Source: Nocardioides pantholopis
GTDB taxonomy: Bacteria > Actinomycetota > Actinomycetes > Propionibacteriales > Nocardioidaceae
Assembly: GCF_003710085.1 (NCBI RefSeq)
Contig: NZ_CP033324.1
Span: 1,807,501-1,871,500, forward strand
Direction: 5' to 3'
Length of the DNA stretch: 64,000 nucleotides
Of this stretch, positions 13,846-23,033 are shown piece after piece. Position 1 is the stretch's first letter, and each line of letters opens with the position of its first letter. The notes under the pieces were generated by a model. The model worked only from the letters and a program-made list of their open reading frames with translations, made no database searches and was not told the origin of the DNA. The translations under genes were made by a program, and so were the position numbers.

Positions 13846-14790
13846 GTGCGCACCTACCTCGACCACCTCTCGGTGGAGCGCGGCCTGGCCGCCAACACCC
13901 TGTCGTCCTACCGGCGCGACCTGCGCCGCTACGTCGACCACCTCGCGGCCCAGGGCATCGGGGAGCTCTCGGAGGTCACCGAGGCGACCGTCTCCGGCTT
14001 CCTGGTCCGGCTGCGCGAGGGCGACGGCGAGCACCCCCCGCTCGGCTCCAGCTCCGCGGCCCGCACGGTCGTGGCGGTGCGCGGCTTCCACCGGTTCGCG
14101 GTCGCCGACGGGCTGGCCGAGACCGACCCGGCGGCCACCGTGAAGCCGCCGACCCCGGCCAAGAGGCTGCCCAAGGCGCTGCCGCTCTCCGACGTCGAGG
14201 CCATCCTCGAGGCCGCCGGCGCGCCCGGCACCACGCTCGCGCTGCGGGACTGGGCCCTGCTGGAGGTGCTCTACGGCACCGGCGCGCGGATCTCCGAGGC
14301 CGTCGGGCTCGATGTCGACGACCTCGACTGGGGCCCCGCCGGTCCCGACGGGGCCGAGGGCGCCGGGGACGGGACCGTGCTCCTGCGCGGCAAGGGCGGC
14401 AAGGAGCGCCTGGTCCCGGTCGGCTCCTACGCGCGGGAGGCCGTGCAGGCCTACCTGGTCCGGTCCCGGCCCGAGCTCGCGACCGCCGCGACCGGCACCG
14501 GCAGCGGCGGGGCGCTGTTCCTGAACGCCCGTGGCGGCCGGCTGTCGCGCCAGTCCGCCTGGGCGGTGCTGGTCAAGGCCGCCGACCGAGCCGGCGTCAC
14601 CCGCGACGTGTCGCCGCACACGCTGCGGCACTCCTTCGCCACCCACCTCATCGACGGCGGCGCCGACGTCCGCGTGGTCCAGGAGCTGCTGGGGCACGCC
14701 TCGGTGACGACCACGCAGGTCTACACGCTGGTCACTGTCGACAACCTGCGCGAGGTCTTCGCCGCCGCCCACCCGCGGGCGCGCGACTGA
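13846..14790 (+). CDS. xerD: Tyrosine recombinase XerD
   Basis: A site-specific recombinase (about 314 aa) for chromosome dimer resolution at dif. It has the N-terminal SAM-like domain ([20 protein letters not shown]). The catalytic residues are in [11 protein letters not shown] (Arg I), [13 protein letters not shown] (His-x-x-Arg), [13 protein letters not shown] (His and Tyr nucleophile). The start is uncertain. The first standard codon is GTG at 13846, leaving only three residues before the conserved first helix. A CTG at 13804 overlapping the ald stop as CTGA would add 14 residues and match the family length better. Its final A begins the helicase ATG (TGATG). Confidence 0.92.
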   Translation: MRTYLDHLSVERGLAANTLSSYRRDLRRYVDHLAAQGIGELSEVTEATVSGFLVRLREGDGEHPPLGSSSAARTVVAVRGFHRFAVADGLAETDPAATVKPPTPAKRLPKALPLSDVEAILEAAGAPGTTLALRDWALLEVLYGTGARISEAVGLDVDDLDWGPAGPDGAEGAGDGTVLLRGKGGKERLVPVGSYAREAVQAYLVRSRPELATAATGTGSGGALFLNARGGRLSRQSAWAVLVKAADRAGVTRDVSPHTLRHSFATHLIDGGADVRVVQELLGHASVTTTQVYTLVTVDNLREVFAAAHPRARD

Positions 14791-17414
14791 TGGCCGACGT
14801 CCCCCGGCTCGACGTCCCCACCGGCGCCGACGCCGACGAGGTCTACGACCGCCTCGTCGACTGGGCCGACCGCCAGGGGCTGGCCCTCTACCCGCACCAG
14901 GACGAGGCAGTCATCGAGCTGCTCGGCGGCGCGAACGTCGTGCTGGCCACGCCCACCGGCTCGGGTAAGTCGATGGTCGCGACCGCGGCCCACGCCGCGG
15001 CCCTGGCCACCGACCGGGTGAGCTTCTACACCGCGCCCATCAAGGCGCTGGTCAGCGAGAAGTTCTTCGCGCTCTGCGAGGTCTTCGGCGCCGACAACGT
15101 CGGCATGCTCACCGGCGACGCGGCGGTGAACGCCGACGCGCCGATCATCTGCTGCACCGCCGAGGTGCTCGCCAACATCGCGCTGCGCGAGGGCGAGCGC
15201 GCCGACGTCGGCCTCGTCGTCATGGACGAGTTCCACTTCTACGCCGAGCCCGACCGGGGCTGGGCCTGGCAGGTGCCGCTGCTGGAGCTGCCGCAGGCGC
15301 AGTTCCTGTTGATGTCGGCCACGCTGGGCGACGTCACCGACCTGGCGGCCGACCTGACCCGTCGCAACGGGCGCGCCACTGCGGTCGTCGCCGACGCCGA
15401 GCGCCCGGTGCCGCTGACCTTCAGCTACGCGCTGACCCCGCTGGCCGAGACGCTCGAGGAGCTGGTCACGACCGGTCAGGCGCCGGTCTACGTCGTGCAC
15501 TTCACCCAGGCCGCCGCGGTCGAGCACGCCACCTCGCTGCTGAACGCCGGCTGGATCCCCAAGCCCGGCCCGGAGCTGGCCGAGCGGCTGGGTGGGTTCC
15601 GGTTCGGCGCCGGCTTCGGCAAGACCCTCTCCAAGCTGCTGCGCCGCGGGATCGGCGTGCACCACGCCGGGATGCTGCCGCGCTACCGGCGGCTGGTCGA
15701 GCAGCTCGCCCAGGCGGGGCTGCTCCAGGTCATCTGCGGCACCGACACCCTCGGGGTCGGGATCAACGTGCCGATCCGCACGGTGCTGTTCACCGGCCTG
15801 GCGAAGTTCGACGGCACCCGCCAGCGGGTGCTGCGCAGCCGGGAGTTCCTCCAGATCGCCGGCCGCGCGGGGCGCGCCGGCTACGACACGGCCGGGTACG
15901 TCGTGGTGCAGGCGCCCGAGCACGTCATCGAGAACGAGCGCGCCAAGGCCAAGGCCGCCGCCAAGAACGCCGCGATGAGCGTCGAGAAGCAGGCCAAGCG
16001 GAAGTCCAAGGCCCAGCTGAAGAAGGCCCCGGACGGCGTCGTGGTCTGGTCCGAGCAGACCTTCGACAAGCTCGTCGCCGGCACCCCCGAGCCGCTGGTG
16101 TCCCGGATGCGCGTGGACAACGCGATGCTGATCAACGTCGTGGCCCGTGAGGAGGACGGGTTCGCGGTGCTGCGCCGGCTGCTGACCGACAACCACGAGG
16201 ACCGCCGCCAGCAGCTGCGCCTGGTCCGGCGCGCGCTGCGGCTGGCCCGCTCGCTGGTCCGCTCCGGGATCCTGACCCGGCTCGAGGAGCCCGACGAGTT
16301 CGGCCGGCGCTACGTGCTCACCGTCGATCTGCCCGTGGACTTCGCGCTCAACCAGCCGCTCGCGCACTTCGCGCTGGCCGCCCTCGACGTGCTCGACCCC
16401 GACTCGCCCGACCACGCCGCCGACGTGGTCTCGGTGGTCGAGGCGGTGCTGGAGGCGCCCCGCCAGGTGCTGATGGCCCAGCAGTTCGCAGCCCGCGGGG
16501 AGGCCGTGGCCGAGCTGAAGGCCGACGGCGTCGAGTACGAGGAGCGGATGGCGCTGCTGGAGCAGATCACCTGGCCCCAGCCGCTCGCCGAGCTGCTCGG
16601 CGCGACGTACGAGATCTATCGCCAGACCCACCCCTGGCTGCCCGAGGACGCGCTCTCGCCGAAGTCGGTGGTGCGCGAGATGTACGAGCAGGGCATGAGC
16701 TTCACCGACTTCGTGGGCCGCTACCAGCTCGCGCGCTCCGAGGGGCTGGTGCTGCGCTACCTCACCGACGCCTACCGGACCCTGCGGCACACGGTCCCCG
16801 AGCAGCACCGCACCGCCGAGCTCGACGATCTCGAGGAGTGGCTGGGGGAGACCGTGCGCCAGACCGACTCCTCGCTGCTCGACGAGTGGGAGGCGCTCAC
16901 CGACCCCGCGGCCGTGGCCCGGAAGGCCGCCGAGCTGGCCCGGCACGAGCCGCCGCCGTCACCGCGGCCGATCTCGCGCCAGGAGCGCGCCTTCACCGTG
17001 ATGGTCCGCAACGCGATGTGGCGCCGCGTTGAGCTCGTCGCCCGCGACGACCTCGACGGACTGATGCGCCTGGAGCGGGCGGCCGCGGAGCGTACCGAGC
17101 CGGCCCGGTCCGTGCCGATGACCCGCTCGCGGTGGGACGAGGCGATCGAGGCCTACTACGACGAGCACGACTCGGTCGGCACCGACGCCGCGGCCCGGGC
17201 CCCGAAGCTGCTCGCGATCGAGCACGCCACCGGGGTCCCGGCGGGCGTCGACGAGGACGAGCATCCGGGCACCGCACGGCTGTGGCGGCTCACCCAGACC
17301 CTCGACGACCCGGCAGGCGACCACGACTGGGTGATCGAGGCCGTGGCCGACCTGGACGCCTCCGACGAGGCCGGCGAGCTGGTCCTGGCCACGACCGCGA
17401 TGCGGCGGCTCTGA
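14790..17414 (+). CDS. DEAD/DEAH-box helicase with DUF3516 domain
   Basis: An 874-aa superfamily 2 helicase. Motif I is ATPTGSGKSMVA near residue 53. Motif II is MDEFHFY, a DEFH form of the DExH box. SAT motif III is LLMSATLGD, and motif VI is QIAGRAGRAGYD. The C-terminal 350 residues are the DUF3516 domain found in Ski2/Dob1-like actinobacterial helicases. Likely an RNA helicase, but its substrate is unknown. A lysine-rich insertion near residues 385-415 (KAKAAAKNAAMSVEKQAKRK) may bind nucleic acid. Coupled to xerD by a TGATG overlap. Confidence 0.92.
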   Translation: MADVPRLDVPTGADADEVYDRLVDWADRQGLALYPHQDEAVIELLGGANVVLATPTGSGKSMVATAAHAAALATDRVSFYTAPIKALVSEKFFALCEVFGADNVGMLTGDAAVNADAPIICCTAEVLANIALREGERADVGLVVMDEFHFYAEPDRGWAWQVPLLELPQAQFLLMSATLGDVTDLAADLTRRNGRATAVVADAERPVPLTFSYALTPLAETLEELVTTGQAPVYVVHFTQAAAVEHATSLLNAGWIPKPGPELAERLGGFRFGAGFGKTLSKLLRRGIGVHHAGMLPRYRRLVEQLAQAGLLQVICGTDTLGVGINVPIRTVLFTGLAKFDGTRQRVLRSREFLQIAGRAGRAGYDTAGYVVVQAPEHVIENERAKAKAAAKNAAMSVEKQAKRKSKAQLKKAPDGVVVWSEQTFDKLVAGTPEPLVSRMRVDNAMLINVVAREEDGFAVLRRLLTDNHEDRRQQLRLVRRALRLARSLVRSGILTRLEEPDEFGRRYVLTVDLPVDFALNQPLAHFALAALDVLDPDSPDHAADVVSVVEAVLEAPRQVLMAQQFAARGEAVAELKADGVEYEERMALLEQITWPQPLAELLGATYEIYRQTHPWLPEDALSPKSVVREMYEQGMSFTDFVGRYQLARSEGLVLRYLTDAYRTLRHTVPEQHRTAELDDLEEWLGETVRQTDSSLLDEWEALTDPAAVARKAAELARHEPPPSPRPISRQERAFTVMVRNAMWRRVELVARDDLDGLMRLERAAAERTEPARSVPMTRSRWDEAIEAYYDEHDSVGTDAAARAPKLLAIEHATGVPAGVDEDEHPGTARLWRLTQTLDDPAGDHDWVIEAVADLDASDEAGELVLATTAMRRL

Positions 17415-17498
17415 GGCTCGAGGCTCTGGACGCCCCCGCGTGGGATCGTGGGGTGAGCCACGACGTCGCCGGACGGTGGATGTGGTGCAGGAGGAGCG

Positions 17499-17933
17499 AT
17501 GAGGGTGACCCGCCTGGGCGCTGGACCGCTGGTGGTGGTGGTCGCCGCCGGCTGCGGCAGCGCGTCGACCGAGGAGCGGGCGGCGCCCCCGAGCGGCCCG
17601 CTGCTCGTCTCCGGTGCCGGCAGCGGCAGCGGCGACGACGCCCTGGTGGCCGGTGAGGTCAGGTTCGAGGACGGATGTCTCACGCTGGACGGCCTGCCGG
17701 TGGTCTGGCCCCGGGGCACCACCTGGGACGCGGACGCCCGCGAGGTCGTCCTGGCTCATGGGGATCGCGTCGCCATGGGGGACGCCGTGTCCGGTGGTGG
17801 TGGCTACCACGACGCCGACGGGCTGGCCGTCATTCTCGGCGAGCGCGATGCGGCGATGGCAGCCGCGTGCGCGGGCCCCACGAACGAGGTAGCACTCTTC
17901 AACGCCGGGGACGAGGTCACCCGCGTCGGCTGA
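17499..17933 (+). CDS. Small predicted lipoprotein
   Basis: A 144-aa protein with a short signal peptide ending in a lipobox (VVVVAAGCG, modified Cys at residue 19) followed by a Ser/Gly-rich linker. It is therefore predicted to be anchored in the outer face of the membrane. The rest is a compact beta-rich domain resembling the small actinobacterial lipoproteins of unknown function (VWPRGTTWDADAREVVLAHG). ATG with GAGGAG ribosome site 85 nt after the helicase gene. No function can be given. Confidence 0.75.
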   Translation: MRVTRLGAGPLVVVVAAGCGSASTEERAAPPSGPLLVSGAGSGSGDDALVAGEVRFEDGCLTLDGLPVVWPRGTTWDADAREVVLAHGDRVAMGDAVSGGGGYHDADGLAVILGERDAAMAAACAGPTNEVALFNAGDEVTRVG

Positions 17934-18006
17934 GCCGTGGCGTCGTCGCGCGGACCGGCGACGGGGGGTGACGGCGCCCGATCCGGCGCCACGTAGGGTC
18001 TGGGCC

Positions 18007-18300
18007 ATGAGTCAGGTCGACGTCGCCAACGCACCGGAGAACAGCCGCTACGAGGCCCGGATCGGCGGGGAGCTCGCCGGGTTCGCCGACTACGTGCTGC
18101 GCGAGGGCCGCATCGTGTTCACCCACACCGAGGTCGACGACGCCTTCGAGGGCCAGGGCGTCGGCTCCGCGCTCGCGCAGGGCGCGCTCGACGACGTACG
18201 CCGCAGCGGGAACCGCGACGTGGTGCCGATGTGCTCGTTCATCAAGGTCTGGATCGACAAGCACCCCGACTACGCCGACCTGGTCGCCGACCCGGTCTGA
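18007..18300 (+). CDS. GNAT-like N-acetyltransferase (NATD1/YjdJ type)
   Basis: A 97-aa minimal acetyltransferase fold. The acetyl-CoA binding loop is EGQGVGSALAQGAL (Q/RxxGxG/A) near residue 52. The C-terminal VVPMCSFIKVWIDKHPDYADLV is the hallmark of the NATD1/YjdJ group of very small GNATs. Acceptor substrate unknown. Monocistronic, followed by a perfect palindrome and the parA promoter region. Confidence 0.88.
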   Translation: MSQVDVANAPENSRYEARIGGELAGFADYVLREGRIVFTHTEVDDAFEGQGVGSALAQGALDDVRRSGNRDVVPMCSFIKVWIDKHPDYADLVADPV

Positions 18301-18346
18301 GCGCCCGGCCGGCCCCGCCGCCGGCCGCCCGTCCTCCACAGGTCTG

Positions 18347-18372
18347 TGCACAGGGGGCGCGCCCCCTGTGCA
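18347..18372. repeat. 26-bp perfect palindrome upstream of parA
   Basis: TGCACAGGGGGCG followed by its exact complement, with no spacer, lies 47 nt after the GNAT gene and about 140 nt before the parA start. As RNA it would form a strong hairpin without a T-tract, so it may terminate the GNAT transcript. As DNA it could be a dimer-binding site for parA control. Confidence 0.8.
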
Positions 18373-18513
18373 TGCCAGGCGGGGCCTCTGCACAGATGTC
18401 CGCACCGGTGCCCCGGTTCCGCCCACCCGCTTGTTCGGCGTCGGCGGGCGGACCTAGGCTCCCACCCGTCGGTCACAAGTCGTCGTGTCGACATAATGGG
18501 ACGGGAGCAGCAG

Positions 18514-19533
18514 ATGAGCGATGGCGGTTTCCACTCCGGGACCGGCGCCCCGCAGCTGCCCCCGCTGGTGCGCACCCCGCGCCCGACCCCGCCGGCACCA
18601 CCGACCACGTCCGGAGATGACCACGTGTCCGACCCCCTGCCGTTCGAGCAGCCCCTCCTGCGCGAGCGCCCCGCCGCCCCGACCTCCGAGGTGGCGCTCG
18701 GCCCCACCGGGCGCCCGATGCCGGTGTTCCCCGAGCCGGCGCCGGTGACCGAGCACGGCAACGCCCGGGTCATCTCGATGTGCAACCAGAAGGGCGGGGT
18801 CGGCAAGACGACCACGACCATCAACCTCGGCGCGGCGCTGGCCGAGTACGGCCGCAAGGTGCTCCTCGTCGACTTCGACCCGCAGGGCTCGCTGTCGGTG
18901 GGTCTGGGGCTCAACCCCCACGAGATGGACCTGACGGTCTACAACCTGCTGATGGAGCGCGACGTCAAGGTCGAGGACGTCATCGTCCCCTCCGGCGTGC
19001 CCGGCATGGACCTGCTGCCGTCCAACATCGACCTCTCGGCCGCCGAGGTGCAGCTGGTGCACGAGGTGGCCCGCGAGCAGACCCTGGCCCGGGTGCTGGC
19101 GCCGGCGGTCAAGGACTACGACGTCATCCTCATCGACTGCCAGCCCTCGCTCGGGCTGCTGACCGTCAACGCGCTCACCGCCTCCGACGGCGTCATCGTG
19201 CCCCTGGAGTGCGAGTACTTCGCGCTGCGCGGGGTCGCGCTGCTGAAGACCACCATCGACAAGGTCACCGAGCGGCTGAACCCGCGCCTGGTCATCGACG
19301 GCGTGCTCGGCACCATGTACGACGGCCGCACCCTGCACGCGCGCGAGGTCATGGAGCGGCTGGTCGACGCCTGGGGCGAGCGGGTCTTCCACACAGTGAT
19401 CCGCCGCACCATCAAGTTCTCCGACTCCACCGTCGCCGGCGAGCCGATCACCTCCTACGCCTCGTCCTCCGCCGGCGCCGACTCCTACCGCCAGCTGGCC
19501 CGGGAGGTGCTCGCTCGATGCCTCGACGGGTGA
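18514..19533 (+). CDS. ParA/Soj family ATPase (chromosome-organisation locus)
   Basis: A 339-aa ParA-family ATPase. A disordered Pro-rich N terminus (about 85 residues) precedes the deviant Walker A NQKGGVGKTTTTINLG. Walker A' is LLVDFDPQGSLSVG and Walker B VILIDCQPSLGLL. It corresponds to Rv1708, the ParA paralogue next to scpA/scpB rather than the oriC-proximal ParA. It probably acts on the nucleoid together with SMC-ScpAB. Start chosen at 18514 because GGGAG lies at the right distance; an ATG at 18496 would add six residues. Its last 16 bases overlap the next gene. Confidence 0.92.
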   Translation: MSDGGFHSGTGAPQLPPLVRTPRPTPPAPPTTSGDDHVSDPLPFEQPLLRERPAAPTSEVALGPTGRPMPVFPEPAPVTEHGNARVISMCNQKGGVGKTTTTINLGAALAEYGRKVLLVDFDPQGSLSVGLGLNPHEMDLTVYNLLMERDVKVEDVIVPSGVPGMDLLPSNIDLSAAEVQLVHEVAREQTLARVLAPAVKDYDVILIDCQPSLGLLTVNALTASDGVIVPLECEYFALRGVALLKTTIDKVTERLNPRLVIDGVLGTMYDGRTLHAREVMERLVDAWGERVFHTVIRRTIKFSDSTVAGEPITSYASSSAGADSYRQLAREVLARCLDG

Positions 19534-19871
19534 GCCTGCCCTCCGCCGACGACCTCTTCCGGCCCACCGCCCCGGCGCCGGAGAAGCAGTCCGCGGTCCG
19601 GGCCGTGCCCGACGCCCCGGCGGAGGAGGCCCCGGCCCCGGAGCAGCCGCGCCGGCCCAGCGGCCGGGTCCGCCACGACGAGAAGATGACCGTCTACATC
19701 ACCTCCGAGGAGCTGCTCGAGATCGAGCACGCCCGCCTCGCGCTGCGGCGCGGCCACGGGCTCGCGGTGGACCGCGGCCGGCTGGTGCGTGAGGCGGTCG
19801 CGCTGGCGCTGGCCGACCTCGACGCGAACGGCGAGGACAGCGCGCTGGTGCGACGGCTGAGCGAGGGATGA
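19518..19871 (+). CDS. Small conserved protein between parA and scpA (possible ribbon-helix-helix)
   Basis: A 117-aa protein with a disordered Pro/Ala N-terminal half. The C-terminal half contains KMTVYITSEELLEIEHARLA, then VDRGRLVREAVALALADL. A beta strand with T-V-Y-I-T followed by two helices resembles a ribbon-helix-helix DNA-binding domain, but I cannot confirm it. The gene overlaps both parA (16 nt) and scpA (4 nt), so its product probably works with the ParA-ScpAB set. A protein at this position is conserved in other actinobacteria. Confidence 0.8.
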   Translation: MPRRVSLPSADDLFRPTAPAPEKQSAVRAVPDAPAEEAPAPEQPRRPSGRVRHDEKMTVYITSEELLEIEHARLALRRGHGLAVDRGRLVREAVALALADLDANGEDSALVRRLSEG

Positions 19872-20794
19872 CCTCGGCGCCCGAGAGCACGACCAGCGGC
19901 CCCCGGTCCGGGGCCGCCCAGCCCGGTGATCAGCCGAGGGAGCAGCCCGGGGACGAGCCCGGCGGGTTCGCGGTGCGCCTGGAGAACTTCGAGGGCCCCT
20001 TCGACCTGCTGCTCAGCCTGATCGCCAAGCACAAGCTCGACATCACCGAGGTCGCGCTCTCCCAGGTCACCGACGAGTTCATCGCCCACGTCAAGGCCGG
20101 CGGCCCGGTCTGGGACCTGGAGCAGACCACGTCCTTCCTGCTGGTCGCCTCCACGCTGCTGGACCTCAAGGCCGCCCGGCTGCTCCCGCAGGGCGACGTC
20201 GAGGACGAGGAGGACCTCGCCCTGCTCGAGGCCCGCGACCTGCTCTTCGCGCGGCTGCTGCAGTACCGCGCCTTCAAGCTCGTCGCCGGCGTGCTCGAGA
20301 CCCGGCTGGGCGCCGAGGCCCGCCGGCACCCGCGGGCCGTGGGGCTGGAGGACCGCTTCGCGAACCTGCTGCCCGAGGTGCTGATCGGGATCGGCCTGGA
20401 GCAGTTCGCCGCCCTCGCCGCGAAGGCGATGGAGCCCAAGCCGGTGGTCGAGGTGAGCCTGCAGCACATCCACGCCAACACCGTCAGCGTCCGCGAGCAG
20501 GCCGGCATCGTCGTGGACCGGCTGCGCCGCAGCGGCACCATGACCTTCCGGGCCCTGTGCGGCGACTCGCCGGACCGGCTCACGACAGTGGCCCGCTTCC
20601 TGGCCCTGCTGGAGCTGTTCCGCGAGGGCGTGGTCTCCTTCGACCAGGTGACCCCGCTGGGCGAGTTGAGCGTGCGCTGGACCGGCGAGGACGACGCGGA
20701 CGTCGACGAGCTGGTCCGCGACGAGTTCGACGGCGCCCCCACCGAGCCCGCCGCCCCCGACGTACGCGGGACCCCCGAAGGAGAGGACACATGA
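19868..20794 (+). CDS. scpA: Segregation and condensation protein A
   Basis: A 308-aa kleisin subunit of the SMC-ScpA-ScpB condensin. It has the signature FAVRLENFEGPFDLLLSLIAKHKLDI at residues 36-61, then a helical N-terminal domain that binds the SMC neck and a C-terminal winged helix (VTPLGELSVRWTG). A 35-residue disordered leader precedes the domain. GTGA-type overlaps on both sides link it to the preceding small gene and to scpB. Confidence 0.95.
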   Translation: MTSAPESTTSGPRSGAAQPGDQPREQPGDEPGGFAVRLENFEGPFDLLLSLIAKHKLDITEVALSQVTDEFIAHVKAGGPVWDLEQTTSFLLVASTLLDLKAARLLPQGDVEDEEDLALLEARDLLFARLLQYRAFKLVAGVLETRLGAEARRHPRAVGLEDRFANLLPEVLIGIGLEQFAALAAKAMEPKPVVEVSLQHIHANTVSVREQAGIVVDRLRRSGTMTFRALCGDSPDRLTTVARFLALLELFREGVVSFDQVTPLGELSVRWTGEDDADVDELVRDEFDGAPTEPAAPDVRGTPEGEDT

Positions 20795-21432
20795 GCGACG
20801 AGGTCTCGACCCCCGCCGAGCTGCGGCCCGCGCTGGAGGCCGTGCTGATGGTGGCCGACCAGCCGCTGGACGCGCTCACGCTGGCCAGCGCCGTGGGGCA
20901 CTCCGTCGACGAGGTGCAGGCCGCGCTGGCAGCCTTGGCCGCCGAGTACGCCGAGCAGGGCCGCGGCTTCGAGCTGCGCAACGTCGCCGGCGGCTGGCGC
21001 TACTACACCCGCGAGGAGTACGCCGGGGTCGTCGAGGCCTTCGTGCTCGAGGGCCAGCAGGCCCGGCTCACCCAGGCCGCGCTGGAGACGCTGGCAGTGG
21101 TCGCCTACAAGCAACCGGTCTCCCGCGCCCGGGTCTCGGCGATCCGCGGCGTGAACGTCGACGGGGTGATGCGCACGCTCCTCGCCCGCGGGCTGGTCGA
21201 GGAGGCCGGCCAGGACACCGAGACCGGCGCCAACCAGTACCGCACCACCAGCTACTTCCTGGAGCGGATCGGGGTGACCTCCCTGGAGGACCTGCCCGAG
21301 CTGGCGCCGTACCTGCCCGACATGGACGACCTCGAGGACGAGCTGACCGCGATGGCCCAGCCCTCCGAGCCTCCCGTGAGCCCCCAGACCCCCACCCACA
21401 CCCCCGCACCCGACCAGGAGCACCAGGCATGA
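20791..21432 (+). CDS. scpB: Segregation and condensation protein B
   Basis: A 213-aa ScpB with two winged-helix domains. The family motifs FELRNVAGGWRYYTREEYAG and TLAVVAYKQPVSRARVSAIRG are intact, and VDGVMRTLLARGLVEEAG completes the second domain. It dimerises and binds ScpA in the condensin complex. A 40-residue acidic and Pro-rich tail extends the core. Preceded by GGAGAGG and overlapping scpA and rluB by four bases each. Confidence 0.96.
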   Translation: MSDEVSTPAELRPALEAVLMVADQPLDALTLASAVGHSVDEVQAALAALAAEYAEQGRGFELRNVAGGWRYYTREEYAGVVEAFVLEGQQARLTQAALETLAVVAYKQPVSRARVSAIRGVNVDGVMRTLLARGLVEEAGQDTETGANQYRTTSYFLERIGVTSLEDLPELAPYLPDMDDLEDELTAMAQPSEPPVSPQTPTHTPAPDQEHQA

Positions 21433-22196
21433 GCGGCCCCGAGATCGAGACCGACGACGAGGGCCTGGTCCGCCTGCAGAAGCTGCTGGCCCAGTCGGGC
21501 GTGGCCTCGCGGCGCAAGTGCGAGGAGCTGATGCTCGGCGGGCTGGTCGAGGTCGACGGCGAGGTCGTCACCCGGCTCGGCACCAAGGTCGACCCGCGCA
21601 CCGCCGTGATCCGCGTCGAGGGCAAGCGGCTGCCGCCGGTCTCCGAGCAGGTCTACCTGGTGCTCAACAAGCCGCGCGGCGTGGTGTCGACGATGTCGGA
21701 CCCCGAGGGCCGCCGGACCCTCTCGGACCTGGTGGCGGACCGCCCCGAGCGGCTCTTCCACGTGGGCCGGCTGGACACCGACACCTCCGGGCTGCTGCTG
21801 CTGACCAACGACGGCGACTTCGCCCACCGGATGGCGCACCCCTCCTACGAGGTCGACAAGACCTACGTGGCCGAGGTCGAGGGCGAGGTCACCCGCGCCA
21901 CGATCAAGAAGCTGCTCGCCGGGGTGACCCTGGAGGACGGCCCGGTCGCGGTGTCGCGCGCGAAGGTGGTGCCCTCCGGGCCGCAGTACGGCAAGGACCG
22001 GTCCATCGTCGAGCTGGTGATCCACGAGGGCCGCAACCGGATCGTGCGCCGGCTCCTGGACTCGGTGGGCCATCCGGTCCGCCGCCTGACCCGGACCGCG
22101 TTCGGGCCGGTCCGGCTGACCGGCCTCAAGCCCGGCGAGCTGCGCGACCTGACCCGCGAGGAGCTCGGCGAGCTCCTGGACACCGCCCAGCTCTGA
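21429..22196 (+). CDS. rluB: rRNA pseudouridine synthase, RluB/RsuA family
   Basis: A 255-aa pseudouridine synthase with an N-terminal S4 domain (LQKLLAQSGVASRRKCEELM) and the catalytic loop GRLDTDTSGLLLLTNDGD, whose Asp attacks the uridine. EGRNRIVRRLLDSVGHPVRRL is the conserved C-terminal element. Gene order downstream of scpB is conserved in actinobacteria (Rv1711). Likely modifies 23S rRNA; RsuA-type activity on 16S cannot be excluded. Confidence 0.93.
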   Translation: MSGPEIETDDEGLVRLQKLLAQSGVASRRKCEELMLGGLVEVDGEVVTRLGTKVDPRTAVIRVEGKRLPPVSEQVYLVLNKPRGVVSTMSDPEGRRTLSDLVADRPERLFHVGRLDTDTSGLLLLTNDGDFAHRMAHPSYEVDKTYVAEVEGEVTRATIKKLLAGVTLEDGPVAVSRAKVVPSGPQYGKDRSIVELVIHEGRNRIVRRLLDSVGHPVRRLTRTAFGPVRLTGLKPGELRDLTREELGELLDTAQL

Positions 22197-22232
22197 CTCC
22201 CGCGCCGGCTCCGGCGGTGGCAGGGTGGGGGC

Positions 22233-23033
22233 GTGGCAGCGGTGCCGGCGCCCCTCGCGCCGTACGTCACCTCGGTGGTGGCCTACGACGTGCGCTCGGG
22301 TGCGCCCGGGACCCACCGCGGGCTGCCCTCGGGCTCGCTGACCCTGGTGCTGCCGGTGGGCGACCCGCTCGACGTCGGCTGGAGCGGGGCGCCGCAGAGC
22401 CGGGCGCGGCACTGGTCGACGCTGGCCGGGCTGAGCAGCCGCGCGGCGCAGATCCACCACGGCGGCACCCAGGTCGGCGTGCAACTGGCGCTGAGCCCGG
22501 CGGGCGCGCGAGCGCTGCTCGGGGTCCCGGCCGCCGCGCTGGCGGGGGAGATCGTCGAGCTGCCCGACGTCGTCCCGGCGCTCGCGCACCTGCCGGAGCA
22601 GCTCGCGGAGACCCCCGCGGCCCGGCGCGCCGGCGTGGTCCTGCGCGCCCTGGCCCGGGTGGGCCGCAGCGAGCTCCGGCCCCGCGCCGACGTGGGCCTG
22701 GCCCTGGCCCAGCTCACCCGCGGCGTCCCGGTCGGGGCGGTCGCCGAGGAGGTCGGCCTCAGCCGACGCCACCTCACGACGCTGGTGCGTGCGGAGTGCG
22801 GGCTGGCGCCCAAGGAGCTGCAGCGGGTCAGCCGGCTCGAGGCCTCGCGAGACGCGCTGCGCGCCGGCCGGCGGCTGGCCGACGTCGCCGCGGCGTGCGG
22901 GTACGCCGACCAGGCGCACCTGACGCGGGACTGGACGGCCCTGGCCGGCTGCACCCCGACCACCTGGCTGCGCGAGGAGTTCCCATTCGTCCAAGACCTC
23001 GGCGGGGGAGTCGGGGCAGAGTCGGGGCCATGA
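22233..23033 (+). CDS. AraC family transcriptional regulator
   Basis: A 266-aa regulator. The C-terminal double helix-turn-helix is visible as GAVAEEVGLSRRHLTTLVRAE and then RLADVAAACGYADQAHLTRD, with the AraC-type ending WTALAGCTPTTWL. The N-terminal domain resembles those of DUF6597-type sensors (LPSGSLTLVLPVGDPLDV). It overlaps the VOC gene by four bases, so it most likely controls that gene and itself. GTG start. Inserted between rluB and tyrA, interrupting the ancestral order. Confidence 0.88.
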   Translation: MAAVPAPLAPYVTSVVAYDVRSGAPGTHRGLPSGSLTLVLPVGDPLDVGWSGAPQSRARHWSTLAGLSSRAAQIHHGGTQVGVQLALSPAGARALLGVPAAALAGEIVELPDVVPALAHLPEQLAETPAARRAGVVLRALARVGRSELRPRADVGLALAQLTRGVPVGAVAEEVGLSRRHLTTLVRAECGLAPKELQRVSRLEASRDALRAGRRLADVAAACGYADQAHLTRDWTALAGCTPTTWLREEFPFVQDLGGGVGAESGP

